From Stappia indica (GTDB lineage: Bacteria; Pseudomonadota; Alphaproteobacteria; Rhizobiales; Stappiaceae): a DNA stretch of 64,000 nucleotides. Position 1 is the first letter of the stretch. Each line of letters begins with the position of its first letter. The DNA lies in NCBI RefSeq assembly GCF_020177335.1, contig NZ_JAIVMG010000001.1, forward strand, positions 806,001 to 870,000. The letters are read 5' to 3'. Of this stretch, positions 54,921-63,663 are shown piece after piece. Under the pieces are notes generated by a model, which was not told where the DNA came from, ran no database searches, and saw nothing but the letters and a program-made list of their open reading frames with translations. The position numbers and the translations under genes are program-made.

Positions 54921-55592
54921 ATGTTTGGTATTGCATCACGTGCAGTTGGCACGGCCCTGGCTGTTGGTCTGACCGCGTTGGTCTTCGCCAGCACCTCTAT
55001 TGCGGCCGAAGTGACCAAGGAAGCGAGAGCAGGCAAGGGAGATCGCGAGACCTTCGTCTTGCCCGAGGATCGCCTCTCCGTCACCCTTGGCACCCCATCG
55101 GGATTTGGCGCCGGGTCCGACACCGGCGACGCTGGCGACTATGCCATCTGGGTCGGCGAGGTGGAGATCAATGGCCGCAAGGCGGTCTGGGTCGAGCTGA
55201 TCGACGATCATGGCGAGGTCATCTACGACAGCGAAGTCGCGCACAATGAGACCCATCTGCTGCCGGACGGCCGCGCCGTTGTGGTGCGCGCCCTGACGGA
55301 CCCGGACAACGAGAGCGTCCAGGTCGCCAAGACGGACCAGTCGCGGGTCGCGCCGGACGCGCGTCTCGTGGTCACCCGCCGGGTGGTGGACGACCCGTCC
55401 CTGAAGACCGCCATCGAGTTCATCGAGCAGACCCCGCGCGAAGCGGTCCAGCCGGAGCGCGAACCGACGGCGATGATGAAGATCGCCGCCTTCGGCGAAA
55501 TGGTCTGGGAGCGGATTGTGGCCAGCCTCACGGCGGCCCGCGACAGTGTGATGGTCGCCTGGGCCTGGATTACCCAGCCGTTCCGGGCCTGA
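54921..55592 (+). CDS. Exported protein of unknown function
   Basis: A 223-residue protein with a signal peptide (GTALAVGLTALVFASTSIAA). The mature part is acidic and beta-rich (YAIWVGEVEINGRKAVWVEL, then LPDGRAVVVRALTDPD), followed by a helical C-terminus with two Trp-containing amphipathic segments (AAFGEMVWERIVASL and VMVAWAWITQPFRA). GGGAGG precedes the ATG. I do not recognise the family. It stands upstream of the photolyase operon but has 270 bases and a separate promoter between. Confidence 0.75.
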   Translation: MFGIASRAVGTALAVGLTALVFASTSIAAEVTKEARAGKGDRETFVLPEDRLSVTLGTPSGFGAGSDTGDAGDYAIWVGEVEINGRKAVWVELIDDHGEVIYDSEVAHNETHLLPDGRAVVVRALTDPDNESVQVAKTDQSRVAPDARLVVTRRVVDDPSLKTAIEFIEQTPREAVQPEREPTAMMKIAAFGEMVWERIVASLTAARDSVMVAWAWITQPFRA

Positions 55593-55796
55593 CCGCCGCC
55601 GTCGTCTTTTCAGGCCTCCTCCTTCGTGCTGCGGACCCGACCGGCCCGCAGCTTTTTTGCGGCCCCGCGCGCCGGTCCGGCGGCCATCCGCGTCGGGCCC
55701 GGTCTCCGCGCCGATTGCCGGCACTCCCGCCTCGCCGCTCCCTTGTCCTCGTCCTCTTCTGACCCGGCCTTTCTCGGCGCATGATGCTGCGGGCGA

Positions 55797-55825
55797 TGAT
55801 CCAGCCGCCCGCCCAGCGCGTAGAC
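55797..55825 (+). promoter_or_regulatory. Putative ECF (RpoE/ECF11-type) promoter of the photolyase operon
   Basis: TGATCC at 55797-55802, a 17-base spacer, and GTAGAC at 55820-55825, 38 bases before the phrB start codon. The same layout stands upstream of the ChrR-like gene (62381-62409). TGATCC is the known -35 element recognised by Rhodobacter RpoE, the singlet-oxygen sigma factor. Confidence 0.7.
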
Positions 55826-55862
55826 GATCAAGACCGCAACAGCCAATCATTTGAGGACGATG

Positions 55863-57308
55863 ATGGACGACACCACCACCGCCCCTGCCCTGCTCTGGTT
55901 CCGCAACGACCTGCGCCTTGACGACAACCTCGCCCTCGCCGCCGCCGTGGAGAGCGGACGGCCGATCCTGGCCGTCCACGTCGAGGACAGCGGCACGGAC
56001 GGGCGACGAGCGCCCGGCGGCGCCTCGCGCTGGTGGCTGCATCATTCGCTCGCCTCGCTGAACCGGTCGCTCGCGGAGCTCGGCATTCCGCTGGTGCTGC
56101 GCCGGGGACCGGAGGCGGACGTCTTGCGCGATCTGGTGGGAGAAACCGGCGCGGGAGCGGTGTTCTGGAACCGCCGCTACGATGCGCCGGGCATTGCCGC
56201 CGACAGCGATCTGAAGGCCAGCCTTCGCGCCTCGGATATTGCCTGCGAGAGCTTCAACGGCGCGCTTCTGATCGAGCCCTGGCGGGTGCGCAGCGGCAGC
56301 GGCGGACCGCTCAAGGTCTTCACGCCGTTCTGGCGCGCCGCGCAAGCGGCCGGCGCGCCGCCGCAGCCGCTCGACGCCCCAGCGAAAGCCAAGGGCCATC
56401 CGGTCCCGCCCCCCTCCGATCGGCTGGAGGACTGGGGCCTGCTGCCGACCCGGCCGGACTGGGCCGGCGGCCTGCGCGACACCTGGCAGCCCGGCGAAGC
56501 CTCCGCCCGCCGGACACTCTCCCGCTTCATCGACGAACGGCTTGCCGGCTATGCCGACAATCGCGACCAGCCGGGCTGCAACGGCACTTCGATACTGTCG
56601 CCGCATTTGCGGTTTGGCGAGATTTCGCCGCGCCGCATCTGGCATGAGGTGTGCGCCGCCGGCATCGAGGGCGCGGCGCTGACGAAGTTCCAGGCGGAAC
56701 TGGGCTGGCGCGAGTTCTCCTATCACCTGCTGTTCCACTTCCCCGATCTGGCGACGCGGAACTTTCAGCGGCGCTTCGACGCCTTTCCCTGGCGGGAGGA
56801 TCCGGCCGGGCTCACGGCGTGGCAGCGGGGGCGCACCGGCTACCCGCTGGTGGATGCCGGCATGCGCCAGCTCTGGCAAACCGGCACCATGCATAACCGG
56901 GTGCGGATGGTCGCCGCCTCGTTTCTGGTCAAGCACCTGCTGCTCGACTGGCGCCTTGGCGAGGCCTGGTTCTGGGATACGCTGGTCGATGCCGACCCGG
57001 CCAGCAACACCGCCAGTTGGCAATGGGTCGCCGGCTCCGGTGCCGATGCCGCGCCCTATTTCCGCATCTTCAACCCCACCACTCAGGGCGAGCGGTTCGA
57101 CGGCGATGGTGCCTACACCCGGCAGTGGCTGCCGGAACTTGCCAGGCTGCCGGACCGCTACCTGTTCCGCCCCCATGAGGCGCCATCCGAGGTGCTCGCC
57201 GAGGCCGGGGTCCGGCTTGGCGACACCTACCCCTTTCCCATTGTCGAGCATGCCAAGGCGCGCCAGCGGGCACTTGATGCATTCGAGACCCTCAAGAGCG
57301 CTGCCTAA
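55863..57308 (+). CDS. phrB: Deoxyribodipyrimidine photolyase (class I)
   Basis: A 481-residue photolyase. The N-terminal antenna domain starts LLWFRNDLRLDDNLALAAAV. The FAD domain has GTSILSPHLRFGEISPR, FQAELGWREFSYHLLFHFPD and HNRVRMVAASFLVKHLLLDW, then DADPASNTASWQWVAGSGAD, with the tryptophans of the electron chain and substrate pocket. It repairs UV-made pyrimidine dimers with blue light. First gene of a four-gene operon with flavoprotein, DUF1365 and Cfa genes. GAGG is six bases before ATG 55863. Confidence 0.93.
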   Translation: MDDTTTAPALLWFRNDLRLDDNLALAAAVESGRPILAVHVEDSGTDGRRAPGGASRWWLHHSLASLNRSLAELGIPLVLRRGPEADVLRDLVGETGAGAVFWNRRYDAPGIAADSDLKASLRASDIACESFNGALLIEPWRVRSGSGGPLKVFTPFWRAAQAAGAPPQPLDAPAKAKGHPVPPPSDRLEDWGLLPTRPDWAGGLRDTWQPGEASARRTLSRFIDERLAGYADNRDQPGCNGTSILSPHLRFGEISPRRIWHEVCAAGIEGAALTKFQAELGWREFSYHLLFHFPDLATRNFQRRFDAFPWREDPAGLTAWQRGRTGYPLVDAGMRQLWQTGTMHNRVRMVAASFLVKHLLLDWRLGEAWFWDTLVDADPASNTASWQWVAGSGADAAPYFRIFNPTTQGERFDGDGAYTRQWLPELARLPDRYLFRPHEAPSEVLAEAGVRLGDTYPFPIVEHAKARQRALDAFETLKSAA

Positions 57309-57346
57309 CCGCAGAACAAAGAATGAAGGACAGGACAGGACACGAC

Positions 57347-58651
57347 ATGCGCATCGCCGTGATCGGATCGGGAATTGCCGGCAACAGTGCCGCCTGGGCG
57401 TTGAGCGGGCGTCATGAGGTGGTGCTTTACGAAAAGCGCGCCCGTGCGGGAGGTCACAGCGCCACCGTCGACATCGACCATGGTGGCGCACAGCTTTCGG
57501 TCGACACCGGTTTCATCGTCTACAACGAGTTGAACTATCCGAACCTGACGGCGCTGTTCGACCATCTCGGCGTGCGCACCCAGGCCAGCAACATGAGCTT
57601 TTCCTTTTCCCTCGACCGGGGCGTGCTGGAGTGGTCGGGCGTCAGTCTCGACACGATCTTCGGTCAGCGGCGCAACGTGGCCTCGCCCCGTTTTTTGTGG
57701 ATGCTGCGCGAGATCCTGCGCTTCAACAAGCAGGCGGTCGCCGATCGCGGGGCCGGCGGTCTCGGCAATCTCACCTTGCGCGACTATCTCGACCGGCGCG
57801 GCTTTTCGCGCAGCTTCGCCAGCGACTATCTGCTGCCGATGGGCTCGGCGATCTGGTCGAGCCCGCCCGCCGACATCCTGTCCTTTCCGGCGGAGAATTT
57901 CGTCGCCTTCTTCGAGAACCACCGGCTGGTGAACACCGACCGGCCCGTCTGGCGCACTGTCTCCGGCGGCAGCCGCAGCTACGTGGAGCGGCTGATCTCA
58001 CCGCTGAAGGATCGCATGCGCCTTGCCACCCCGGTTCGGCAGATCCGCCGGTCCGGCGGCAAGGTGCATGTCACCGACACGCGCGGCCATGAGGATGTGT
58101 TCGACCATGTGATCCTGGCGGCCCACACCGACCAGAGCCTTGCCATGCTGGCCGATGCCAGCCCGGCGGAGCGCGAAATTCTCGGCGCGATCCGCTACCG
58201 GCCCAACCGGGTGTACCTGCACAGCGATCCGGAGCTGATGCCGAAGCGTCGCAAGGTCTGGGCCTCTTGGAACTATCTTGCCTCCAGCGATCCGGGCGCC
58301 GCCTACCGCGATGCCTCGGTCAGCTACTGGATGAACCGGCTGCAGCACCTGCCCCAGGACAAGCCGGTGTTCGTCACCCTCAACCCGCTGGTACCGCCCC
58401 GCGAGGCGCTCACCTTCGGCAGCTACACCTTCGATCACCCGCAGTTCGACAAGGAGGCCATCGCAGCGCAAGGCGCGCTTCATCGCATCCAGGGCACCCG
58501 CAACACCTGGTTCTGCGGTGCCTGGTGCGGCCTTGGTTTCCATGAGGACGGGCTGAAGGCCGGCCTGTCGGTGGCCGATGCGCTGGGCGGGGAGATCCCC
58601 TGGCGGATCACCGAAGAGGGCATCGCCCGCACGGCGGAGGCAGCGGAATGA
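57347..58651 (+). CDS. FAD-dependent amine-oxidase-like protein (COG2907 type)
   Basis: A 434-residue flavoprotein: IAVIGSGIAGNSAAWALSG at the N-terminus, then KRARAGGHSATVDIDHGG and DTGFIVYNELNYPNLTALFD. The C-terminus NTWFCGAWCGLGFHEDGLKA contains the FAD-contact region. COG2907 genes stand regularly with DUF1365 and Cfa-like genes. In Rhodobacter such genes belong to the RpoE-ChrR singlet-oxygen regulon and some relate to furan fatty acid synthesis; a lipid desaturase/oxidase role is therefore likely but inferred. It overlaps the next gene by four bases. Confidence 0.87.
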   Translation: MRIAVIGSGIAGNSAAWALSGRHEVVLYEKRARAGGHSATVDIDHGGAQLSVDTGFIVYNELNYPNLTALFDHLGVRTQASNMSFSFSLDRGVLEWSGVSLDTIFGQRRNVASPRFLWMLREILRFNKQAVADRGAGGLGNLTLRDYLDRRGFSRSFASDYLLPMGSAIWSSPPADILSFPAENFVAFFENHRLVNTDRPVWRTVSGGSRSYVERLISPLKDRMRLATPVRQIRRSGGKVHVTDTRGHEDVFDHVILAAHTDQSLAMLADASPAEREILGAIRYRPNRVYLHSDPELMPKRRKVWASWNYLASSDPGAAYRDASVSYWMNRLQHLPQDKPVFVTLNPLVPPREALTFGSYTFDHPQFDKEAIAAQGALHRIQGTRNTWFCGAWCGLGFHEDGLKAGLSVADALGGEIPWRITEEGIARTAEAAE

Positions 58652-59502
58652 CCCGCGCCAGATCACGCGACAGACCAGCCACCACCCGCGCGGCCAACGG
58701 TCCGCCACCGGTAGCTGCCGCGACGCTCTACCCCGGACAGGTGTTCCATGCGCGGCTGGGGGCGGTGCCGCACCGGTTTGCCTACCGGGTGTTCACCCTG
58801 TTGATCGACCTCGACCGGCTGGACGAGGCGGACGGGTTGTCACCGCTATTTTCCGTTGGCCGCAGCAATCTGATGAGTTTTCACCCCCGGGACCACGGCC
58901 CGCGCGATGGATCGCCGCTGCGGCCCCATGTGGACCGGCTGCTGGCCGCCCATGGGCTGACGGAGCGAGCGGAGCGGGTGCTGCTTTTATGTTATCCGCG
59001 CATTGCCGGCTATGTGTTCAATCCGCTGTCGGTGTATTTTGCCTATGGCCGGGACGGCGCGCTTGCCGCGCTGATCTACGAGGTGCGCAACACCTTCGGC
59101 GAGATGCACAGTTACGTGGAGCCTGTGCGGGCCGGGCAGACGGGCCCGGAAGGGGTCCGCCAGCAGCGGCGGAAGACTTTCTACGTCTCGCCCTTCCTCG
59201 ATATGAATCACCTCTACAACTTTCACGTGCTCCCGCCGGGCACGGCCGTGCGGCTGCGCATTTTGCAAAGCGATGCGCATGGTCCGGCGCTGGCGGCGGC
59301 CTTTTCCGGGGCCCGGCAAGAGCTTTGCAGTCGGACCATCCTCTCACTTTGCTTGAAAATTCCGCTGATGACACTCAAAGTAACAGGCGGCATCCATTGG
59401 GAAGCCATGAAGCTCTGGTTGAAAGGCGCGCCGTTTCATTCGCCGGCAAGACGCCCGCGAGCCGACGTGCATCGCCATGTGTCATCTCCTGAGGGTCGGT
59501 AG
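58648..59502 (+). CDS. DUF1365-domain protein
   Basis: A 284-residue protein of the DUF1365 family: FHARLGAVPHRFAYRVFTLL, LLCYPRIAGYVFNPLSVYFA, LIYEVRNTFGEMHSYVEPV and KTFYVSPFLDMNHLYNFHVL. Histidines, an aspartate and asparagines are strongly conserved, suggesting a metal or substrate site. Biochemical role not firmly known; always found with Cfa-type lipid methyltransferases and COG2907 flavoproteins, so membrane fatty acid modification is inferred. ATGA overlap with the gene before. Confidence 0.87.
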   Translation: MTRARSRDRPATTRAANGPPPVAAATLYPGQVFHARLGAVPHRFAYRVFTLLIDLDRLDEADGLSPLFSVGRSNLMSFHPRDHGPRDGSPLRPHVDRLLAAHGLTERAERVLLLCYPRIAGYVFNPLSVYFAYGRDGALAALIYEVRNTFGEMHSYVEPVRAGQTGPEGVRQQRRKTFYVSPFLDMNHLYNFHVLPPGTAVRLRILQSDAHGPALAAAFSGARQELCSRTILSLCLKIPLMTLKVTGGIHWEAMKLWLKGAPFHSPARRPRADVHRHVSSPEGR

Positions 59503-59534
59503 GCCGGCCCCGGCGGTCTGACGAGGTGTGCTCC

Positions 59535-60764
59535 ATGTCGTCTGCAATGCTCCTCACTCCCGACAATGCCCGGCAGGCCCTCGCCGGTCTGCCCCGGCTG
59601 GGCAAGCTCAGCCTGCGGGTTGCCATGGGCCTGCGCCACGGCTCGCTCGACGTCACCACGCCGGAGGGTCGGCGCTATCTGGTGCGCGGCGCCGAACCGG
59701 GCCCGGCGGCGGATGTCACCATTCATTCCTGGCGGTTTGCCCGGCGCCTGATCAGCGGTGCCGATGTCGGCGTCGGCGAAGCTTACATGGCCGGCGAATG
59801 GACCAGCTCCGACGTCACCACCTTCCTGGAGCTGTTCTGCATCAACCGGGATGCGACCGCCGACCTTTTGCGCGGCACCCGGGTCTACCGGATGATGATC
59901 CGCCTGCGCCACTGGCTCAACCGCAACACCCGCTCCGGGTCGCGGCGCAACATCTCCTCCCACTACGATTTGGGCAATGATTTCTACCGGGAATGGCTCG
60001 ATCCCTCGATGACCTATTCCTCCGCCCTGTTCGAGGGCGGCATCAACGATCTGGAACAGGCGCAGCGGCGCAAATACCATTCGCTGGTGGCTGAAACGGA
60101 CATTCGCCCCGATCATCATGTGCTGGAAATCGGCTGCGGCTGGGGCGGGTTTGCCGAATATGTCGCCCGCGAGGTCGGCGCCCGGGTGACCGCGCTGACG
60201 ATCTCGCGCGAACAATACGACTTTGCCTGCCGGCGGATGCAGGAGAACGGTCTGACGGAAAAGGTGGAGATCAAGCTTCAGGACTACCGCGACGAGACGA
60301 GGCAATACGACCGGATCGCGTCCATCGAGATGTTCGAGGCGGTCGGCGAAAGCTACTGGCAGACCTATTTCCGGCAATTGTCCACCTGCCTGAAGGCGGG
60401 TGGCCGGGCCGGTCTGCAGATCATCACCATTCAGGACCGGTTCTTCGAGGATTACCGCAAGACGCCCGACTTCATCCAGCGGCATGTCTTTCCCGGCGGC
60501 ATGCTGCCGCCCCCCGGCGCGCTGGCGGCGCTGGGCAACCACACAGGCCTTGAGCTGGCGGCACAGAAGATCTTCGGCCATGACTATGCCCGCACGCTGG
60601 AGGTCTGGCGCCAGCGTTTCCGCGATGCCTGGCCGCGCATCCGCCCGCTGGGGTTCGATGAACGGTTCAAGCGGCTCTGGGAGTTCTACTTCCATTATTG
60701 CGAGGCCGGGTTCCGCTCCGGCAACATCGACGTCCGGCAGATGATCTATGTGAAGGCGCCCTGA
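59535..60764 (+). CDS. cfa: Cyclopropane-fatty-acyl-phospholipid synthase family methyltransferase
   Basis: A 409-residue Cfa-type enzyme that methylates unsaturated fatty acids in phospholipids with SAM. NISSHYDLGNDFYREWLDPS, MTYSSALFEGGINDLEQAQR, VLEIGCGWGGFAEYVARE (SAM motif I) and IEMFEAVGESYWQTYFRQL are diagnostic. Start ATG at 59535 with GAGG upstream. Last gene of the photolyase operon. It may form cyclopropane fatty acids or the 11-methyl precursors of furan fatty acids; the operon partners favour the second, by inference. Confidence 0.9.
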   Translation: MSSAMLLTPDNARQALAGLPRLGKLSLRVAMGLRHGSLDVTTPEGRRYLVRGAEPGPAADVTIHSWRFARRLISGADVGVGEAYMAGEWTSSDVTTFLELFCINRDATADLLRGTRVYRMMIRLRHWLNRNTRSGSRRNISSHYDLGNDFYREWLDPSMTYSSALFEGGINDLEQAQRRKYHSLVAETDIRPDHHVLEIGCGWGGFAEYVAREVGARVTALTISREQYDFACRRMQENGLTEKVEIKLQDYRDETRQYDRIASIEMFEAVGESYWQTYFRQLSTCLKAGGRAGLQIITIQDRFFEDYRKTPDFIQRHVFPGGMLPPPGALAALGNHTGLELAAQKIFGHDYARTLEVWRQRFRDAWPRIRPLGFDERFKRLWEFYFHYCEAGFRSGNIDVRQMIYVKAP

Positions 60765-60771
60765 GCAAAGC

Positions 60772-61596
60772 CTATCCGCTCCCGTCGACCTTCTTCCCGC
60801 GCCAGCCGGTGGCGCGGGAGACCAGCGCAAAATAGAGCCGATAGGGCAAGAGCCGCAGCAGTTTCAACTGGAAGACGAAGCGCCGGGGAAAGGAGACTTC
60901 GAAGCTTCGGCCCCTAGTCACCCCGGCCTCGATGCGGGTCGCGGCCGCCTCGACCGCCATCAGATGCGGCATCGGGAACGGGTTCCTGCGCGTCGCAGGC
61001 GTGTCGACGAAGCCGGGCGCTATCACCTGGATCGCGATGCCCAGCCGGTCGAGATCGAATTTCAGGGATTCGGCCAGGTTGATCAGCCCGGCCTTGGTCG
61101 CGCCATAGGCGGCGGAGGTCGGCAGGCCGCGATAGCCGGCGACCGAGGCGACAAGGGCAATCCGCCCGCGCCGGCGCGGCCGCATCGCCACGATGACCGG
61201 CACCAGCGTGTTGACCGTGCCGCCGAGATTGACCGAGAAAGACGCATGGAACGGCTCGACCGAAAGCCTCGTGCCATCCACCGGCAGATAGACCCCGGCG
61301 TTGAGCACCGCGAGCGCAATCGGCCCGGCCTCATGCTCGATCCGGCGCACCAGTTCGGCCATGGCGTCCGGCTCGGTCACATCGCCGGGAAAGGGCAGGA
61401 TCGCGCCGGCGCTCTCCGCCACGCCCCGCGCCAGCCTCTCCAGTTCATCAGCGGACCGGGCCGTCACCGCGACCTGCCAACCGCTGGCGGCCAGCCGCAG
61501 GGCCAGCGCCCGGCCGATGCCCGAGCTTGCGCCGGTGACAAAGGCGGTGCCGTCCGTCGGCGAAAGGGGCAGATGCAGCGGGGATTTCTCGGCCAT
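60772..61596 (-). CDS. Short-chain dehydrogenase/reductase
   Basis: A 274-residue SDR: TAFVTGASSGIGRALALRLA (NADP-binding TGxxxGxG), AVLNAGVYLP (NAG motif), VASVAGYRGLPTSAAYGATK with the catalytic Ser, Tyr and Lys, and a C-terminal hydrophobic/basic stretch (KLLRLLPYRLYFALVSRA) suggesting membrane contact. It follows the ChrR-like gene by 55 bases on the same strand and converges with cfa. Related SDR genes belong to the Rhodobacter RpoE regulon. Confidence 0.9.
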   Translation of the reverse strand: MAEKSPLHLPLSPTDGTAFVTGASSGIGRALALRLAASGWQVAVTARSADELERLARGVAESAGAILPFPGDVTEPDAMAELVRRIEHEAGPIALAVLNAGVYLPVDGTRLSVEPFHASFSVNLGGTVNTLVPVIVAMRPRRRGRIALVASVAGYRGLPTSAAYGATKAGLINLAESLKFDLDRLGIAIQVIAPGFVDTPATRRNPFPMPHLMAVEAAATRIEAGVTRGRSFEVSFPRRFVFQLKLLRLLPYRLYFALVSRATGWRGKKVDGSG

Positions 61597-61651
61597 GGTG
61601 CTTGCGCGCTCCCGCGTGTTCTGGCGCCAGCGGCAGGGCCTTCGGCGGGGA

Positions 61652-62305
61652 TCAGCCGCGCATGAAGGGGGCGAATAACCGTCCGATTGGCCCGGTCAGG
61701 CGCAGCGCCCCTTCGGTCACCGCGAAACAGATGCAATCCTCATCGTCATCGGCAACCGGCCGGTGATCGACCTCGTCATCCGCATAGGCGATGTCGCCGC
61801 GCACATAATGTCCGTGCTGATCGCGAAAACCGCCCTCCAGCACCAGCGTCAGCTCGGTGCCGTGATGGGTATGGGTCGGCATCGCCTGGCCGGCGCGGAT
61901 CCACAGGAGGCTCGCCTTGCAGCCATCGATCTCGCCCATGCGATATTCGCGCAAACCGGGGAGAAGGGTCTTCCACGGCAGGTCGGAAACATCCTTGCCG
62001 ATGTAATCGTAAAGCGGGGCCGGCAGCCGGGTTTTCGGGGCCGGATGGGGGACTGGCGCCGGTTCCGGTGCGGGATCGGCGTCCAGTGCGAAGATCGCCG
62101 CAAGCCGGGCCTCCCGGTCGCTGATCGCCACCGGCTCCAGGTCTTCCAGCATCTGACCGCCGGCGGCTTCCAGATCGCGCACGAAGGCGCGGCTGTCGGT
62201 CGACAGATCGAGATGACAGCGCACCAGCACCCGGGCCGGCTCCGCCAGGCTGCCGGCGACATATCCCGCCAGCAACGCATCCACCTGTTGCCTGTCCTCT
62301 TCCAT
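61652..62305 (-). CDS. chrR: ChrR-like anti-sigma factor with a degenerate zinc site
   Basis: A 217-residue ChrR-family protein. The N-terminal anti-sigma domain (LLAGYVAGSLAEPARVLVRC, then HLDLSTDS) keeps His31, but the positions of the ZAS zinc ligands Cys35 and Cys38 are both Ser, and residue 6 is Gln, not His. The C-terminal cupin domain keeps its ligands H145, H147, E151 and H181 (PTHTHHGTELTLVLEGGF). A Pro/Ala linker joins them. In Rhodobacter ChrR holds RpoE until singlet oxygen appears. No sigma gene is adjacent here. GTG at 62314 is an alternative start. Confidence 0.87.
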   Translation of the reverse strand: MEEDRQQVDALLAGYVAGSLAEPARVLVRCHLDLSTDSRAFVRDLEAAGGQMLEDLEPVAISDREARLAAIFALDADPAPEPAPVPHPAPKTRLPAPLYDYIGKDVSDLPWKTLLPGLREYRMGEIDGCKASLLWIRAGQAMPTHTHHGTELTLVLEGGFRDQHGHYVRGDIAYADDEVDHRPVADDDEDCICFAVTEGALRLTGPIGRLFAPFMRG

Positions 62306-62380
62306 TGCCGTCACTGCTCTTGTTCCCGCGCTCTGGCCTCTACCGCGACCGGTGCCGACCGGACCGCTCCGGCTCGTCAG

Positions 62381-62409
62381 TGATACGCCGCGACGCTTCT
62401 ACCGGATCA
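62381..62409 (-). promoter_or_regulatory. Putative ECF (RpoE/ECF11-type) promoter of the chrR-SDR operon
   Basis: On the minus strand TGATCC (62409-62404), 17 bases, then GTATCA (62386-62381), 75 bases before the chrR start codon. The layout is identical to the element before phrB at 55797. The rest of the gap 62315-62622 holds no gene; its right half is AT-rich and faces cysK. Confidence 0.7.
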
Positions 62410-62622
62410 TCGCAAAAAAGCCTGAGGGACAAAATAGGCAAGCAGGCTGGAATCATCATCCAATTTTTCGAAAAACTGCGCAGAAGATTTTCAATTCTGC
62501 CCTGCAGACGCAAAGCGTTTCGGCTTGATGCGCATTGCCGCTCCCCCTAGGCTCGATCCTCAAATGCACAACGCCCGCGCGCACCGTGCCCCTTCCTTGT
62601 TCCTATGAAAGCGACCTGACCC

Positions 62623-63663
62623 ATGAGCATCAAGATGTCGGTAGTCGAGGCCATCGGCAACACGCCCCTCATCCGGCTGAACCGCGCTTCCGAGCTGACC
62701 GGATGCGAGATCTACGGCAAGGCGGAGTTCATGAACCCGGGCCAGTCGGTCAAGGACCGGGCGGCGCTGTTCATCATCCGCGATGCCATCGAGCGGGGCA
62801 CCTTGCGCCCGGGCGGCGTGATCGTCGAGGGCACGGCTGGCAACACCGGCATCGGCCTGGCGCTGGTCGGGAATGCGCTCGGCTTCCGCTCGGTGATCGT
62901 CATTCCGGAAACCCAGAGCCAGGAAAAGAAGGACATGCTGCGGCTTGCCGGCGCGGAGCTGGTGGAAGTCCCGGCGGTGCCCTATCGCAATCCGAACAAC
63001 TACGTGAAGGTCTCCGGACGGCTGGCCGAGCAACTGGCCAAAACCGAGGAAAACGGTGCCATCTGGGCCAACCAGTTCGACAACACCGCCAACCGGCGCG
63101 CCCATATCGAGACCACCGGCCCGGAAATCTTCGACCAGACCGATGGCAAGGTCGACGGCTTCATCTGCGCGGTCGGCTCCGGCGGCACCCTGGCCGGGGT
63201 CGGCATGGCCCTGAAGGAGCGCAATCCGTCGATCAAGATCGGCATCGCCGACCCGATGGGCGCGGCCCTTTACAACTACTACGCCCACGGCGAGTTGAAG
63301 GCGGAAGGCTCGTCGATCTCCGAAGGCATCGGCCAGGGACGGATCACCGCCAATCTGGAAGACGCGCCGGTGGATCTTGCCTATCAGATCCCCGATGAGG
63401 AAGCGCTGCCGGTGGTGTTCGACCTTTTGGAGCACGAGGGCCTGTGCATGGGCGCCTCCACCGGCGTCAATGTCGCCGGCGCGATCCGCATGGCCCGGGA
63501 CCTCGGCCCCGGCCACACCATCGTGACGATCCTGTGCGACTACGGCACCCGCTATCAGTCCAAGCTGTTCAACCCGGAGTTCCTGCGCTCCAAAGCGCTG
63601 CCGGTGCCCGGCTGGCTGGAGCGGCGGAGCAACATCTCCGTTCCGTTCGAGAAGGTGGACTGA
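62623..63663 (+). CDS. cysK: Cysteine synthase
   Basis: A 346-residue fold-type II PLP enzyme. SVVEAIGNTPLIRLNRASEL opens it, NPGQSVKDRAALFII has the Schiff-base lysine, EGTAGNTGIGLALVGNALGF the substrate loop (with TAGNT, a variant of TSGNT), and AVGSGGTLAGVGM the PLP-phosphate loop. It is about 30 residues longer at the C-terminus than E. coli CysK, typical of alphaproteobacterial CysA/CysK forms. It makes cysteine from O-acetylserine and sulfide. It stands alone, divergent from the chrR operon. Confidence 0.88.
   Translation: MSIKMSVVEAIGNTPLIRLNRASELTGCEIYGKAEFMNPGQSVKDRAALFIIRDAIERGTLRPGGVIVEGTAGNTGIGLALVGNALGFRSVIVIPETQSQEKKDMLRLAGAELVEVPAVPYRNPNNYVKVSGRLAEQLAKTEENGAIWANQFDNTANRRAHIETTGPEIFDQTDGKVDGFICAVGSGGTLAGVGMALKERNPSIKIGIADPMGAALYNYYAHGELKAEGSSISEGIGQGRITANLEDAPVDLAYQIPDEEALPVVFDLLEHEGLCMGASTGVNVAGAIRMARDLGPGHTIVTILCDYGTRYQSKLFNPEFLRSKALPVPGWLERRSNISVPFEKVD

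Noticed and set aside
61597-61665. Third TGATCC promoter directly before the SDR gene
   Set aside because: TGATCC occurs at the chrR stop codon, but no GTA-type -10 lies 17 bases on, and chrR-SDR look co-transcribed.
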